Positions 8,733 through 18,510 are shown, counted from the stretch's first letter. The stretch: DNA of 64,000 bases from Candidatus Devosia phytovorans (GCA_029202405.1 CP119312.1:3353001-3417000), one strand, 5' to 3'. The notes: generated from the sequence alone by a model not told the origin. Translations and numbers: made by a program.

Positions 8733-10190
8733 GTGAGTTTGAGCCTGATTGGCATTGACGTTGGAACCACTGCCACCAAGGCTACAATGATCGACGGCAG
8801 CGGGCGCGAACTGGCGCAGTTTTCCCGCCCGCATGACATGGATCGTTCAACTCCTGGCATGGCAGAGCAATCGTCCGACATGTGGATGGATAGCGTGCTG
8901 GCCGCGCTTTCACATTTCGCCAATGTTGCCGATCTGGCTGGGCTTGCCGGCATCGGGCTCACCTCGCAGGTCAATACGCATGTCTTCGTGGGTGCGGACG
9001 GCGAAGCGTTGCGCCCTGCGTTGACATGGCAGGATACACGACCCGCCAGTGATGCCCTGGCCCTCGATGCACAGGTGACGACAGCCCAAAAAACCGCCTG
9101 GTTTGGCGGCCCGGTACCGATCGACGCCAGCCATGCCCTGGCGCGCATGGCCTTCATCGCCCGCACCGAACCGGACATCTGGCGGCGCGCGCAGCACGTC
9201 CTGCTCCCCAAGGACTTTGTGGCCCTGCAATTGACCGGCGTGCTGGCGGCCGACCCCATGGCCGCAGTCGGGCTTGTCGATGGCGAAGGCCGCTATGTTA
9301 CGCCCCTTCTCGATCTGGTGCCCGGCGCCGCGACGCGCTTGCCCCAACTCTTTCCCTATCACCATATCGTCGGTCACGTGAGGGAGGGCCTGCCCTGCGC
9401 CGGCACGCCGGTCATGGTTGGTGCCATGGACGCCTGGGCTGGCATGTTCGGTTGTGGCGTCATCGCTGACGGTGACGCCATGTATCAGTCGGGCACAAGC
9501 GAAGTTCCTGGCATAATATCCTCCAAGGTAGTGCCAACACCCGGGGTCATCCTTTTCCCGCCCTATCAGGGGATACGCTTGCATGCCGCACCCACCCAAT
9601 CGGGCGGCGCGTCGCTGACCTGGCTGTCTACGCTGCTCGGCCGCTCCACATCCGACTTGCTGCAGATGGCCGCCACCACTGAGTCCAGCACGGCCACTCC
9701 ATTATTTCTTCCTCACCTGGCCGGCGAACGCGCGCCTATCTGGGATGCCACCTCGCGTGGCGTCTTCGCGCGGCTCGATGCCGGCACCGGCCCCGAACAG
9801 CTCACTCTGTCAGTTCTTGAAGGCGTAGCCCATTCGGTTCGCTGGGCCTTCGAGGCGCTGCAAGACTCGGCTGGTGTTGCACTCGACACAATCCGCATCG
9901 GCGGCGGTGGCGCCCGCTCCGACCTCTGGTGCCAGATCCGAGCCGACGTGCTGGGCGCCAGGCTCGAACGCACCAGTGTAACCGCCACTGCGGCTTTGGG
10001 CGCGGCGATCATCGCAGGCGTGGGCAGCGGCGCCTTCCCCTCACTCTCCGACGCCGTGCGAGAGCTTGTGCGCTTTGATCGGCAATTCGACCCCGATACT
10101 GCCCGTCATGAACTCTACAATGAGCGGCACGCAAGTTTCCGCATGTTGCATGCCGACCTGCGCGCCTTCAATCAGCGATTTGGACACTGA
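8733..10190 (+). CDS. FGGY-family carbohydrate kinase (xylulokinase-like)
   Basis: A 485-residue cytoplasmic sugar kinase using ATP. The N-terminal phosphate-binding motif is LIGIDVGTTATKATMID, the catalytic region GAMDAWAGMFGCG and the second nucleotide loop IGGGGARSDLWCQI, ending with the TALGAAIIAG pattern seen in XylB-like enzymes. I chose the GTG at 8733, which has AGGGAG six bases upstream, rather than an earlier in-frame ATG, because the conserved sequence begins at once after it. It is divergent from the ribose-type importer and probably phosphorylates the sugar that system brings in. The exact substrate is open. Confidence 0.88.
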   Translation: MSLSLIGIDVGTTATKATMIDGSGRELAQFSRPHDMDRSTPGMAEQSSDMWMDSVLAALSHFANVADLAGLAGIGLTSQVNTHVFVGADGEALRPALTWQDTRPASDALALDAQVTTAQKTAWFGGPVPIDASHALARMAFIARTEPDIWRRAQHVLLPKDFVALQLTGVLAADPMAAVGLVDGEGRYVTPLLDLVPGAATRLPQLFPYHHIVGHVREGLPCAGTPVMVGAMDAWAGMFGCGVIADGDAMYQSGTSEVPGIISSKVVPTPGVILFPPYQGIRLHAAPTQSGGASLTWLSTLLGRSTSDLLQMAATTESSTATPLFLPHLAGERAPIWDATSRGVFARLDAGTGPEQLTLSVLEGVAHSVRWAFEALQDSAGVALDTIRIGGGGARSDLWCQIRADVLGARLERTSVTATAALGAAIIAGVGSGAFPSLSDAVRELVRFDRQFDPDTARHELYNERHASFRMLHADLRAFNQRFGH

Positions 10191-10256
10191 GACAAGGCAT
10201 GCGATTTGGTTCGTTCAGGCCCGCCCTTTTTTCGAACAACGGCCGTTCCAGGCAGT

Positions 10257-10770
10257 TTAATTCGGTTTGGTCACACAGATGGCAAAGCGCTGCTGGACGA
10301 GGCGTTCAAGTCCGCGCCAGAAACTCATCTTGCGGGCCTGCGCCCAGTGGATCCTCCAAAGGTTGCGGTCGATGACAGGATCCACAAAACCGACCTTTTC
10401 CAGCTCGGCCACCACAGCCGAGGCTGGCATCTGGTCGGCGAAATAAACCTGCGATCGGATCGCCTGCAGCCGGTCGGCCATGCTCGGAGCAAGGTTGGCG
10501 TGGTGGGGCTCGATCAAACTGTGCGCGTAGCGCCATGACCCAGCTCCTGTGAGCCATATTGCCGTCCACGATGAGCAGTTTTCCTCCGGGCTTGAGCACT
10601 TCGAATCATTCCCGAAATGCTGCAGGAGCATCGACCAGCGTCCAAACCAGATGCCGGTTGGTGATGACATCGTAACTGGCGCGCGGCTCCATGTTGTTTT
10701 CGGCATCGCGCATGATGAAGCAGATATCGGCCCACACGCCGGAGCGCCCGGACGTCTTCATGTACCGGGC
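10257..10770 (-). pseudogene. Broken SAM-dependent methyltransferase gene
   Basis: Pieces of a class I methyltransferase are readable in order on the minus strand: FIMRDAENNMEP, YDVITNRHLVWTL, APAAFRE, then an in-frame TGA where homologues usually have Trp, then FEVLKPGGKLLIVDGNMA. After a frameshift the C-terminal part follows (QVYFADQMPASAVVAELEKV through to the stop). The N-terminal SAM-binding glycine loop is missing because the sequence switches near 10765 to a binding-protein relic on the other strand. With one nonsense codon, one frameshift and a missing end, it is dead. It appears to belong to the same decayed iron-uptake locus. Confidence 0.7.
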
Positions 10771-11278
10771 CGCAGGCCTAGTCGAATGTTGCGGCACCTT
10801 TGGTCCGGACAATTTTGGCCTGATGGTCGAGCGCGCTGGTGGACACAACCTGGGTTCAGATTTCCTTCCCGGTTACACAGGCTCCATCAATCCGGAACAG
10901 GTCATCGCGTCCGATCCCGACGTGATCGTGGTGACCGGCTCTGACTGGCGCAATTCGGACAATGCCACCGGTTTCGTCAGCGTGGGCCCGGGTGCTGCAG
11001 ACGATGCCGAAGCCAGCCGCACCGCGCTGGCTGCTGTCGTCGACGCACCGGCCTTTGTCGGGTCGACCGCCGTGGCCAATCAGGATGTTCATGCCATCTG
11101 GCATCAGTTCTACACGAGCCCCTATCAGTTCGTGGCGATCGAGGAGATGGCCAAGTGGTTCCATCCCGACCTCTTCGCCGATGTCGATGCTGATGCCACG
11201 TTCAAGGAATTCTACGACCGCTTCCTACCCATCGAATACAAGCCAGGCTCGTGGATTTCGCTCAAGGCTGACGAGTAA
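10758..11278 (+). pseudogene. N-terminally truncated iron-siderophore ABC binding protein
   Basis: The open frame keeps the C-terminal half of a FecB/FepB-like periplasmic binding protein: CCGTFGPDNFGLMVERAGG, then PEQVIASDPDVIVVTGSDW, then IWHQFYTSPYQFVAIEEMAKW and FKEFYDRFLP near the end. The signal peptide and whole N-lobe are missing. Upstream sequence belongs to the opposite-strand methyltransferase relic, so a deletion joined the two genes. The remaining frame is uninterrupted, yet a product without export signal and N-lobe cannot work. The permease relic starts 3 bases downstream as expected for an intact operon. Confidence 0.75.
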
Positions 11279-11281
11279 GTC

Positions 11282-12320
11282 ATGGTCGCCGCTGACATCA
11301 GTTCATCCATGGAAGCGGCGGCCCAGGGGCGTGGTGAATACCGCGCCCGCACCCATCGCAAGATTCTGATCCTCGCAGCGCTCACCGCAGCGTCGCTACT
11401 TTCTTTTCTTTCGATCTGGCTTGGGGCCCGGCCCGCTATGGGCTCGATCAAGTGGTACTGGCATTGGTCAATCCTGCCGCCGTTTCCGATCAGGTACGGA
11501 CCGTAGTCTGGGATATCCGCATGCCGGTGGCCGCTATGGCCATTGTCGTTGGCGCAGCCTTGTCCGTCGCTGGCGTCCAGATGCGGACCATCCTCGCCAA
11601 TCCATTGGCGAGCCCATTTACACTGGGCATTTCCGCGGCCGCGAGCTTTCGGGCGGCCCTGGGCATTGTTACCACGGTGCCACTCCTGCAAGTCGCCGCC
11701 GGCCTTATCGTGCCGGTCAACGCCTTCATCATGGCGCTGGTCGCTACGCTCTTTATCCATTTCGTCTCGCAGATGCGCGGCGTCACGGTGCAAACCGTGG
11801 TTCTTCTCGGCATCGCGTTGGTTTTCACCTTCAATGCCCTGCTTGCCTTCGTCCAGTATCTGGCCTCCGAACAGGCGCTATCGCAAGTCGTGTTCTGGAC
11901 CATGGGCAGCCTCACCAAAGCGACATGGCCAAAAATCTGGATCACGCTGACTGTGCTGCTGATCGCGCTGCCCCTGTTCGCCCGCAATGCATGGGCCTTG
12001 ACGGCCATCCGGCTGGGTGAGGACAAGGCCGCAAGCTTTGGCGTCAACGTGCGCTACATCCGGCTCGAAACCATGCTGATCATCTCCCTGCTGGCGTCGG
12101 TCCCGGTGAGCTTTGTCGGCACGATTGGCTTCGTCGGTCTGGTCGGACCGCACATGGCCCGCATGATCCTGGGCGAGGATCAGCGTTTCTTCCTGCCAGG
12201 TTCGGTGTTGTCCGGCGCCCTGTTGCTGTCGCCATGCAGGAATCGGGTTTCAGCCAATTGGACGCTACCGAAAGTCTCGGCGCGTCGCGCACCATTGAAT
12301 AGCCGTGTCAGATGTTGATC
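11282..12320 (+). pseudogene. Frameshifted and 3'-truncated FecCD-type iron transporter permease
   Basis: The ATG at 11282 opens an N-terminal cytoplasmic tail and first membrane segment, but near 11405 the frame is lost. The family text then resumes in another frame (DLAWGPARYGLDQVV, then VVWDIRMPVAAMAIVVGA and LANPLASPFTLGISAAASF). It runs through several membrane segments to GFVGLVGPHMARMILGEDQ and SGALLLS. The last conserved helices are replaced by unrelated residues after about 12230. One indel plus a lost C-terminus make it non-functional. No FecE-type ATPase follows. Confidence 0.8.
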
Positions 12321-12841
12321 CGCCAGGAAAGGCAACTCCTCGATGCTGCTCGCGTGGGCAAGGCTGGCCTCAGGTGACCATGACCTGACCGAGCCCGCCG
12401 CATTTGAGCCATGCCAAAATACCAGTCATCGCTGTTTCCCAGCTTCAAAAGATTGCCTGCGCAAGACCATCTCCATCGAATAATCGGAAGCTGCATTCGC
12501 GGCCCGTTTGCCAAACCGCTGCGCGGTTTCAAAACCGGTCAAATGCACGCGCAATCCATAGTCTGGATCTGCATGCCAGCAACTCGGGAGCCAATCCGGA
12601 CGCTGCGCCATTCTGTGATAGCTGGCGTTACTGATCGTTCGCCCATATCTCCTGGCGTTACTGATCGTTCGCCCATATCTCCTGGCGTTATTGGATGTTT
12701 GGACGGATGTTGAAGGCAGTTTGAAGAGACAAGGCACCGCCGCGGCTCCATGCTCCCGGGCTCAACACGGCAATCCTGTAAGGTACCTTGCGAGAACACC
12801 CCGTCCCAACTATCCGTTGTTTCAACGCGGAGACCAAACAG
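12321..12841. other. Non-coding debris between the decayed iron locus and the polysaccharide cluster
   Basis: Short overlapping frames occur on both strands here, but none shows a recognisable domain or a convincing start. The stretch holds a 30-bp tandem repeat (listed separately) and ends with the ribosome binding site of the epimerase/sugar transferase gene. It looks like remains of deleted genes. Confidence 0.5.
12622..12690 (+). repeat. 30-bp direct tandem repeat, 2.3 copies
   Basis: The unit begins CTGGCGTTACTGATCGTTCG and ends CCCATATCTC. Copies lie at 12622-12651 and 12652-12681 and are identical; a partial third copy (CTGGCGTTA) is at 12682-12690. Copies are directly adjacent with no spacers, so it is not a CRISPR. 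It sits in decayed sequence, and its origin by replication slippage is likely. Confidence 0.9.
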
Positions 12842-14053
12842 TTGAGAATAGTCATTACCGGGGCGTCGGGCTCCATTGGACGCCCCCTGGTCAAAGACTT
12901 CCTCTCCAGAGGGGCCAAACTGCTCTTGGTCGGCCGTGATCCCGATGCGTTACGGACGCTTTTTCCTGGCTCTGAGTGCTGCAGCTATGACAACCTTGCC
13001 GAACACTGCCAAGGCTATGACGGTCTGCTGCACTTGGCCGTTCTGAATAATAACGCATCAGAGAGCGCTGACGCGTTTCTCCGGGCTAATCTAGGTCTGA
13101 CCCAAACCGTCCTGCTGGCTGCACAAAGCGCCAGCATAGAGCGCTTTGTCTATGCCTCGACCGTGCAGTCTCTCGATGCCCGCAACCAATCTCCCTACGC
13201 AACAAGCAAAAGAGCGGCCTCGGAGCTTGTTGCTAAAGCTGAGGGCATTGACACGCGCATCCTGCATTTGGCGGCAGTGGTTGGGGATCGCCTAGCCGGA
13301 AAACTCGCCATCCTCGACCGCCTTCCTCCTGTGCTTCGCAAGCCTCTGCTGGAACTTTATGCAGCCATCACGCCTGTAACTGATATCGCAACGGTCGTCG
13401 ATAAGTGCTGGGAGGCGTTGCTCGACCCAGATTGTCCGGGTCAACAGATTGTCGCTCGCGATCAGTCCCGAAACCCAATCTTTGCCGTAATCAAGCGCTG
13501 CATGGATCTTGGCGCTGCGCTTGTCATACTGCTACCCTTGATCTGGCTTCTTGCCATGATCTGGTTTGCCGTTCGCCTGCAGTCGCCAGGCCCGGGCATA
13601 TTCGCCCAGAAACGGGTCGGACAGAATGGTGAGGTTTTCACCTGCTATAAGTTCCGAACTATGGCCCAAGGTTCCCCAAATGTCGGCACGCACGAAGCGT
13701 CGACAACGCTAGTCACGCCGCTCGGCACATTCTTGCGCCGCACTAAGCTCGATGAGTTGCCGCAGGCTTTTAACATCCTTCTCAACCAGATGAGTCTTGT
13801 CGGTCCTCGGCCATCTCTTCCCAATCAGCACGCCGTGATTTCTGAACGTCAAAAGCTCAGCGTTCTGTCGATCAAGCCTGGCATCACCGGCATTGCGCAA
13901 ATCAACCAGGTGGACATGAGCCAGCCTGAACTGTTGGCGAGCTGGGACGAGCAATATGTGAGATTGCGTTCTGTGCGGTTGGATGTGTCCATCCTATTGA
14001 AGACATTAATCGGTCGAGGAAACGGTGATCCGATGACCACCCGAGATCAGTAG
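12842..14053 (+). CDS. Hybrid nucleotide-sugar epimerase / undecaprenyl-phosphate sugar-1-P transferase
   Basis: A fused two-domain protein of 403 residues. Residues 1-200 are an extended SDR with TGASGSIG near the start and catalytic YATSK (Tyr119, Lys123). Residues 213-403 are a bacterial sugar transferase (WcaJ/PglC family): one hydrophobic helix, then SPGPGIFAQKRVG, KFRTM (270-274), TKLDELPQ, SLVGPRP and KPGITG. The transferase moves a sugar-1-phosphate from a UDP-sugar to undecaprenyl phosphate to start a glycan; the SDR presumably makes that sugar by reducing a 4-keto intermediate. I chose the TTG at 12842, nine bases after GGAG. The dehydratase that would feed it is the next gene. Confidence 0.85.
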   Translation: MRIVITGASGSIGRPLVKDFLSRGAKLLLVGRDPDALRTLFPGSECCSYDNLAEHCQGYDGLLHLAVLNNNASESADAFLRANLGLTQTVLLAAQSASIERFVYASTVQSLDARNQSPYATSKRAASELVAKAEGIDTRILHLAAVVGDRLAGKLAILDRLPPVLRKPLLELYAAITPVTDIATVVDKCWEALLDPDCPGQQIVARDQSRNPIFAVIKRCMDLGAALVILLPLIWLLAMIWFAVRLQSPGPGIFAQKRVGQNGEVFTCYKFRTMAQGSPNVGTHEASTTLVTPLGTFLRRTKLDELPQAFNILLNQMSLVGPRPSLPNQHAVISERQKLSVLSIKPGITGIAQINQVDMSQPELLASWDEQYVRLRSVRLDVSILLKTLIGRGNGDPMTTRDQ

Positions 14054-14210
14054 GCTGCATCGCAAACGCGGCAGTTCGATTCAACTGCTAGCGTTGACCT
14101 TTCTACTATGTGGATCATCGATGCCCGTCGTTCCCGGTCGCCTGGCAGTTGTGCTACTGGTACCGAAGTCGATTTCGCCCGCGTTCAGCGCGCTGCAGCA
14201 AAGATTTGGC

Positions 14211-16079
14211 ATGACTAAAGTTATTACGATGCTGACGGGCCTTCCGAGGTTCTGGAAACGCGTCATCATCATCGTGTTCGACGCCCTCGCCCTCGCTGCC
14301 GCTCTGTGGGCAAGCTTCGCCCTGCGCTATGGCCTGTGGACGCCGCCGGCGACGCTTTACGACTTCCTGCTTATCCTGACCGCGCCGATCGTAGCGATTC
14401 CCATATTTGTCCGTTTGGGCCTCTACCGCGCCGTAATCCGCTATCTCCCAGAAAGGGCCCTTTGGACCACATTGCAGGCGACGACGCTGGCAACGCTGTG
14501 CTGGATTTTGGTGATCTTTCTCTCTCAGATAACCCTAAGCGTAGTGGTACCCCGATCAGTGCCTATTCTTTATTGGGCGCTCGCCACGATCGCCATTGGC
14601 GGCAGCCGGTTCATCGCCAAAAAACTCTTATGGCCCGCCAGCGCCAACCGTGAGCACAACAAGGCCATCGCGATCTATGGCGCCGGAGAGGCCGGAGCCC
14701 AACTAGCTAATGCCCTGCGCAGGCAGGGCAACTATCGGATCGTCGCCTTCCTCGACGACAATCGGACACTTCACGGCAGGGACGTGACCAGCATACGAGT
14801 GTTTCCGCCCTCTGCTGTCGGCATGCTGACAGAGCAATACGGGCTTGAGGAAGTCATCCTCTCAATTCCAACACTCAACGCGGCTCGACGTCGGGAAATC
14901 GTCACCTCGGTTGGTCGCCAAGGTATCAAGATCAGGACTGTCCCCCCGGTCACCGACATCATGGACGGCCGCTATCTGGTCAGCCAGATTCGCGAGATCG
15001 ACATCGACGAATTGCTCGGACGCTCTTCGGTGCCCCCTGCCCCGCACCTGCTCCAGTCCATGGTTGAGGGAAAGACCATCATGGTCACTGGCGCAGGGGG
15101 ATCAATCGGCTCGGAACTATGCCGCCTGATCGTCAAGCTTTCACCGAAAAGCCTCATCCTTTTCGAAGCCAATGAGTTTGCGCTCTATAATATTGAACGT
15201 GAACTCGGCGCGGTGCCGCCAATGGTCGTGCCGATCCTGGGATCAATCGTTGACCAGCAACGTGTCCAGACGACCATGCAACGCTACGCTCCCGACGTCG
15301 TGTTTCACGCTGCTGCACATAAGCATGTGCCCCTGATTGAGGCGAATGCCCTCGAAGGCATGCGCAATAACATCCTTGGAACGAGGAATGTTGTGGACTT
15401 GGCCTATCGCCAAGGTGTGTCGACCTTCGTACTGATATCGTCTGACAAGGCTGTCCGCCCGACCAATGTGATGGGGGCGACAAAGCGCTGGGCAGAGCTG
15501 ATCGTGGCCCAGAAGGCAGCCGAGGCGGCTGAGGCAGGTACGGGACAGCGCTTTACCGCCGTGCGTTTCGGCAATGTTCTTGGATCAAACGGCTCGGTCG
15601 TACCGCTTTTCAAGGAGCAGATTGCCAAGGGCGGACCGGTGACGCTCACGGACCCAACAATGACGCGCTATTTCATGTCGATTCACGAAGCGTCCGAACT
15701 CATCGTTCAGGCAGGAGCGCTGTCCCAGGGCGGAGACATTTTTTTGCTCGACATGGACAAGCCAATCCTGATCAAGGACCTGGCCGAAAACATGGTTCAA
15801 TTGGCAGGCCTGACCGTGCGCAGCCCCGAAAACTCGGATGGTGACATCGAGATTTTAGTGACTGGGAAGCGTCCTGGCGAAAAAATGTTCGAGGAGCTAT
15901 TCTACGACGACAATGCGGTCGAGACGACAGACCACCCCAAGATCCGCCGCTCGCCCAAGGAAAGCCCTGTGCCCATTGACGAAGCATTCGCCCAGCTCAT
16001 GGAATGGGTGGACGGCCAAGACGAGCAGAAGGCGCGGCAGTGCCTCTTTGGACTTATCGAAGAGCGCCCGCCGGTATGA
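14211..16079 (+). CDS. Membrane nucleotide-sugar 4,6-dehydratase (WbpM/PglF/CapD family)
   Basis: A 622-residue inner-membrane enzyme that converts UDP-GlcNAc-type sugars to 4-keto-6-deoxy forms. The N-terminus holds four hydrophobic helices (about residues 12-130), followed by a first Rossmann unit with IYGAGEAGAQL and a catalytic SDR domain with TGAGGSIGSE. The active-site stretch SSDKAVRPTNVMGATKR has Met in place of the usual SDR Tyr, the known S-M-K pattern of this family. I took the ATG at 14211; upstream in-frame TTG starts add a tail without family similarity. Together with the preceding hybrid protein it could supply and transfer QuiNAc-1-P or a similar deoxyaminosugar. Confidence 0.88.
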   Translation: MTKVITMLTGLPRFWKRVIIIVFDALALAAALWASFALRYGLWTPPATLYDFLLILTAPIVAIPIFVRLGLYRAVIRYLPERALWTTLQATTLATLCWILVIFLSQITLSVVVPRSVPILYWALATIAIGGSRFIAKKLLWPASANREHNKAIAIYGAGEAGAQLANALRRQGNYRIVAFLDDNRTLHGRDVTSIRVFPPSAVGMLTEQYGLEEVILSIPTLNAARRREIVTSVGRQGIKIRTVPPVTDIMDGRYLVSQIREIDIDELLGRSSVPPAPHLLQSMVEGKTIMVTGAGGSIGSELCRLIVKLSPKSLILFEANEFALYNIERELGAVPPMVVPILGSIVDQQRVQTTMQRYAPDVVFHAAAHKHVPLIEANALEGMRNNILGTRNVVDLAYRQGVSTFVLISSDKAVRPTNVMGATKRWAELIVAQKAAEAAEAGTGQRFTAVRFGNVLGSNGSVVPLFKEQIAKGGPVTLTDPTMTRYFMSIHEASELIVQAGALSQGGDIFLLDMDKPILIKDLAENMVQLAGLTVRSPENSDGDIEILVTGKRPGEKMFEELFYDDNAVETTDHPKIRRSPKESPVPIDEAFAQLMEWVDGQDEQKARQCLFGLIEERPPV

Positions 16080-16195
16080 GAATTCCACTTTCAATGCAAC
16101 ACTGAAATGACCCTCAGTCCTTATTCCGTCGCGTTTTCGAACCGCGAAGTGGCAGCACGCTTTCGTTTTGGTGCGGCGCTGCGGCATGGCATCAA

Positions 16196-17128
16196 TCAGG
16201 CCTGCTGCTGCAAGAACCATTCGTAGGTGTCTACGATACCCCGCTCCAGTTGGATGTTCGGCGACCATCCCAGAGCACGAATGGCGCCGGCGTCCATCAA
16301 TTTGCGCGGTGTGCCGTCCGGTTTCGACAGGTCACGGACAATCTCGCCTCTGTAACCGACGACGGACGACACTAAGTGTGCCAAATCGAGGATAGAAATG
16401 TCCTCGCCAGAACCAACGTTGACATGCTCGTGGCCGGAATAGGACTTGAGCAGGAAGACCAGCGCGTCGGCGCAATCATCAGCATGAAGAAATTCACGTC
16501 GCGGCGTTCCCGTTCCCCAGATCGTCACGGTGTCGTCTCCGCGCACCTTTGCCTCATGTGTCTTGCGGATGAGTGCGGGCAGAACGTGACTGGTATCGAG
16601 GTCGAAATTATCGCCGACACCGTAGAGATTGGTCGGCATTGCCGAGATATAGTCCCGGCCATATTGCTTGCGATACGCTTGCGCCAGCTTGATGCCGGCG
16701 ATTTTGGCGATGGCATACCACTCGTTGGTGGGCTCCAGCGGACCGGTGAGCAGGCTACTTTCCTCGATCGGCTGAGGTGCAAGCTTGGGATAGATGCAAC
16801 TCGAGCCGAGGAACAGCATACGATCTACGCCGCTTTCATGGGCCGCCTGCGTGACATTGGCCTCAATGATCAGATTGTCGTAGAGAAATTCTGCCGGCAG
16901 CGTGTCATTGGCCAGGATGCCGCCCACCTTGGCGGCCGCCATGACGATCGCATCGGGACGGGTTTCACTGAGAAAAATCTCCACTTGCGACTGCCGCTTG
17001 AGATCGACACGATCGCGACCAGCCACAATGACCTGGCACGCCTCCGAGGCGAGGCGCCGCACCACAGCGCTACCTACCATTCCGCGATGCCCGGCCACCC
17101 AAACGGTCTTCCCAGCCAGATCATACAT
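16196..17128 (-). CDS. fcl: GDP-L-fucose synthase
   Basis: A 310-residue extended SDR that epimerises and reduces GDP-4-keto-6-deoxy-D-mannose to GDP-L-fucose with NADPH. The nucleotide loop is GHRGMVG (13-19), the catalytic set Ser108/109, Tyr137 and Lys141 (NEWYAIAKIAG), and the fold-typical SSCIYPKLAPQPI segment is intact. It follows gmd with a single base between them, so the pair is one operon making GDP-fucose. The GT11 fucosyltransferase at 28.8 kb is the likely consumer. Confidence 0.95.
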   Translation of the reverse strand: MYDLAGKTVWVAGHRGMVGSAVVRRLASEACQVIVAGRDRVDLKRQSQVEIFLSETRPDAIVMAAAKVGGILANDTLPAEFLYDNLIIEANVTQAAHESGVDRMLFLGSSCIYPKLAPQPIEESSLLTGPLEPTNEWYAIAKIAGIKLAQAYRKQYGRDYISAMPTNLYGVGDNFDLDTSHVLPALIRKTHEAKVRGDDTVTIWGTGTPRREFLHADDCADALVFLLKSYSGHEHVNVGSGEDISILDLAHLVSSVVGYRGEIVRDLSKPDGTPRKLMDAGAIRALGWSPNIQLERGIVDTYEWFLQQQA

Positions 17129-17129
17129 G

Positions 17130-18197
17130 TCAGGCCTCCTTCATCACCATCGAACTCTGCATGACCTGAAGGTCGGCCTGCACCATTTCCGCGGCAAGTT
17201 CCTTGACGGTGATGGAGGGGTTCCAGCCCAGTTGCTGCCTGGCTTTGCTTGCGTCGCCAAGAAGAAGCTCAACCTCGGTCGGTCGAAAATAGCGCGGATC
17301 GACGGCGACACGAATATCACCGGTGGCACAATCGATGCCGCGCTCCTCCAACCCGCTGCCCTGCCAGTCGAGGGCGATCCCTGCTTCCTCGAAGCTCCAC
17401 GTAACGAAGTCGCGAACCGGAGTCGTCACGCCCGTCGCCAAGACATAGTCGTCGGCCGTCTCCTGCTGCAGCATCCTCCACATGCCTTCCACGTATTCGC
17501 GGGCGTGCCCCCAGTCGCGCTTGGCATCGAGATTGCCAAGATAAAGGCATTGCTGCTTGCCCAGTTTGATGGCCGCAACGGCGCGGGTAATCTTGCGTGT
17601 CACGAAAGTCTCTCCGCGTAAGGGGCTTTCGTGGTTGAAGAGGATGCCATTGGACGCATGCATCCCATAGGCTTCACGATAGTTCACGACGATCCAAAAG
17701 GCATAGAGCTTGGCCGCGGCATAAGGTGATCTGGGATAGAACGGCGTCGTTTCCCTCTGCGGCGTCTCTTGGACGAGGCCGTAGAGCTCGGAAGTTGAGG
17801 CCTGATAAAAGCGCGAAGTCTTTTCGAGCCCGAGAATGCGCATGGCTTCGAGCAGCCGCAGAGTGCCAATGCCATCCGCATTGGCCGTATATTCGGGGGT
17901 CTCGAAGGAGACTTGGACATGGCTTTGCGCGGCGAGGTTATAGATTTCATCCGGCCGCGTTTCCTGCATGACGCGGATGAGATTGGTCGAATCCGTCATG
18001 TCGCCATAGTGCAGAATCAGCTTGGGATTCACATCATGCGGGTCCTGATAAATATCCTCGATCCGGCCGGTATTGAACGACGACGAACGCCGCTTCAAGC
18101 CGTGAACCTCATAGCCCTTGTCCAACAGCAGACGCGCGAGATACGCACCATCCTGCCCTGTGACACCGGTGATCAATGCGACTTTAGGATTTGGCAT
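17130..18197 (-). CDS. gmd: GDP-mannose 4,6-dehydratase
   Basis: A 355-residue cytoplasmic SDR that forms GDP-4-keto-6-deoxymannose, the first step to GDP-fucose. Visible are the nucleotide loop GVTGQDG (11-17), the NADP-contact segment LKRRSSSFNTGRIEDIY, STSELYG, and catalytic Tyr159/Lys163 (SPYAAAK). Length is usual for the family. First gene of the gmd-fcl operon, divergent from the ABC flippase gene, with 313 bases between them that must hold both promoters. Confidence 0.95.
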   Translation of the reverse strand: MPNPKVALITGVTGQDGAYLARLLLDKGYEVHGLKRRSSSFNTGRIEDIYQDPHDVNPKLILHYGDMTDSTNLIRVMQETRPDEIYNLAAQSHVQVSFETPEYTANADGIGTLRLLEAMRILGLEKTSRFYQASTSELYGLVQETPQRETTPFYPRSPYAAAKLYAFWIVVNYREAYGMHASNGILFNHESPLRGETFVTRKITRAVAAIKLGKQQCLYLGNLDAKRDWGHAREYVEGMWRMLQQETADDYVLATGVTTPVRDFVTWSFEEAGIALDWQGSGLEERGIDCATGDIRVAVDPRYFRPTEVELLLGDASKARQQLGWNPSITVKELAAEMVQADLQVMQSSMVMKEA

Positions 18198-18510
18198 GGC
18201 AATGGGCTTTCCGGCAGCGCTTCAGGCGTAATTGGTTCTTTGACTGCCTCCATTTAGCGGAACCGGCCGGAAAAGGAAGATCGCCCCGCGTAATTGGTGG
18301 CGATACTGGTTTGCCGAGCGTCGAGGAACCATCCGCCGCCGAAATGGAGATTCATTCTCCGATGAGACCGTAACCCGAAGAGAACTTGCCTGCCAATGAA
18401 CTCGCTTGAACACAGTTCATCCGCATGGGTGACCGCGGCAATCGTTGCATGCGCAAAACCATGCTGGTATCCCTGCGCCACCCTGCCGACGAGCCGAGAA
18501 TATGTAATTC
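18198..18510. other. Intergenic region between divergent gmd and the ABC flippase gene
   Basis: No gene is convincing here; short frames on both strands have no recognisable content. The position implies promoters for gmd-fcl leftwards and the flippase gene rightwards, but I see no strong consensus -35/-10 pair. Confidence 0.4.

Noticed and set aside
12622..12690. Possible CRISPR array
   Set aside because: The repeat copies are adjacent with no spacers and only two full units.
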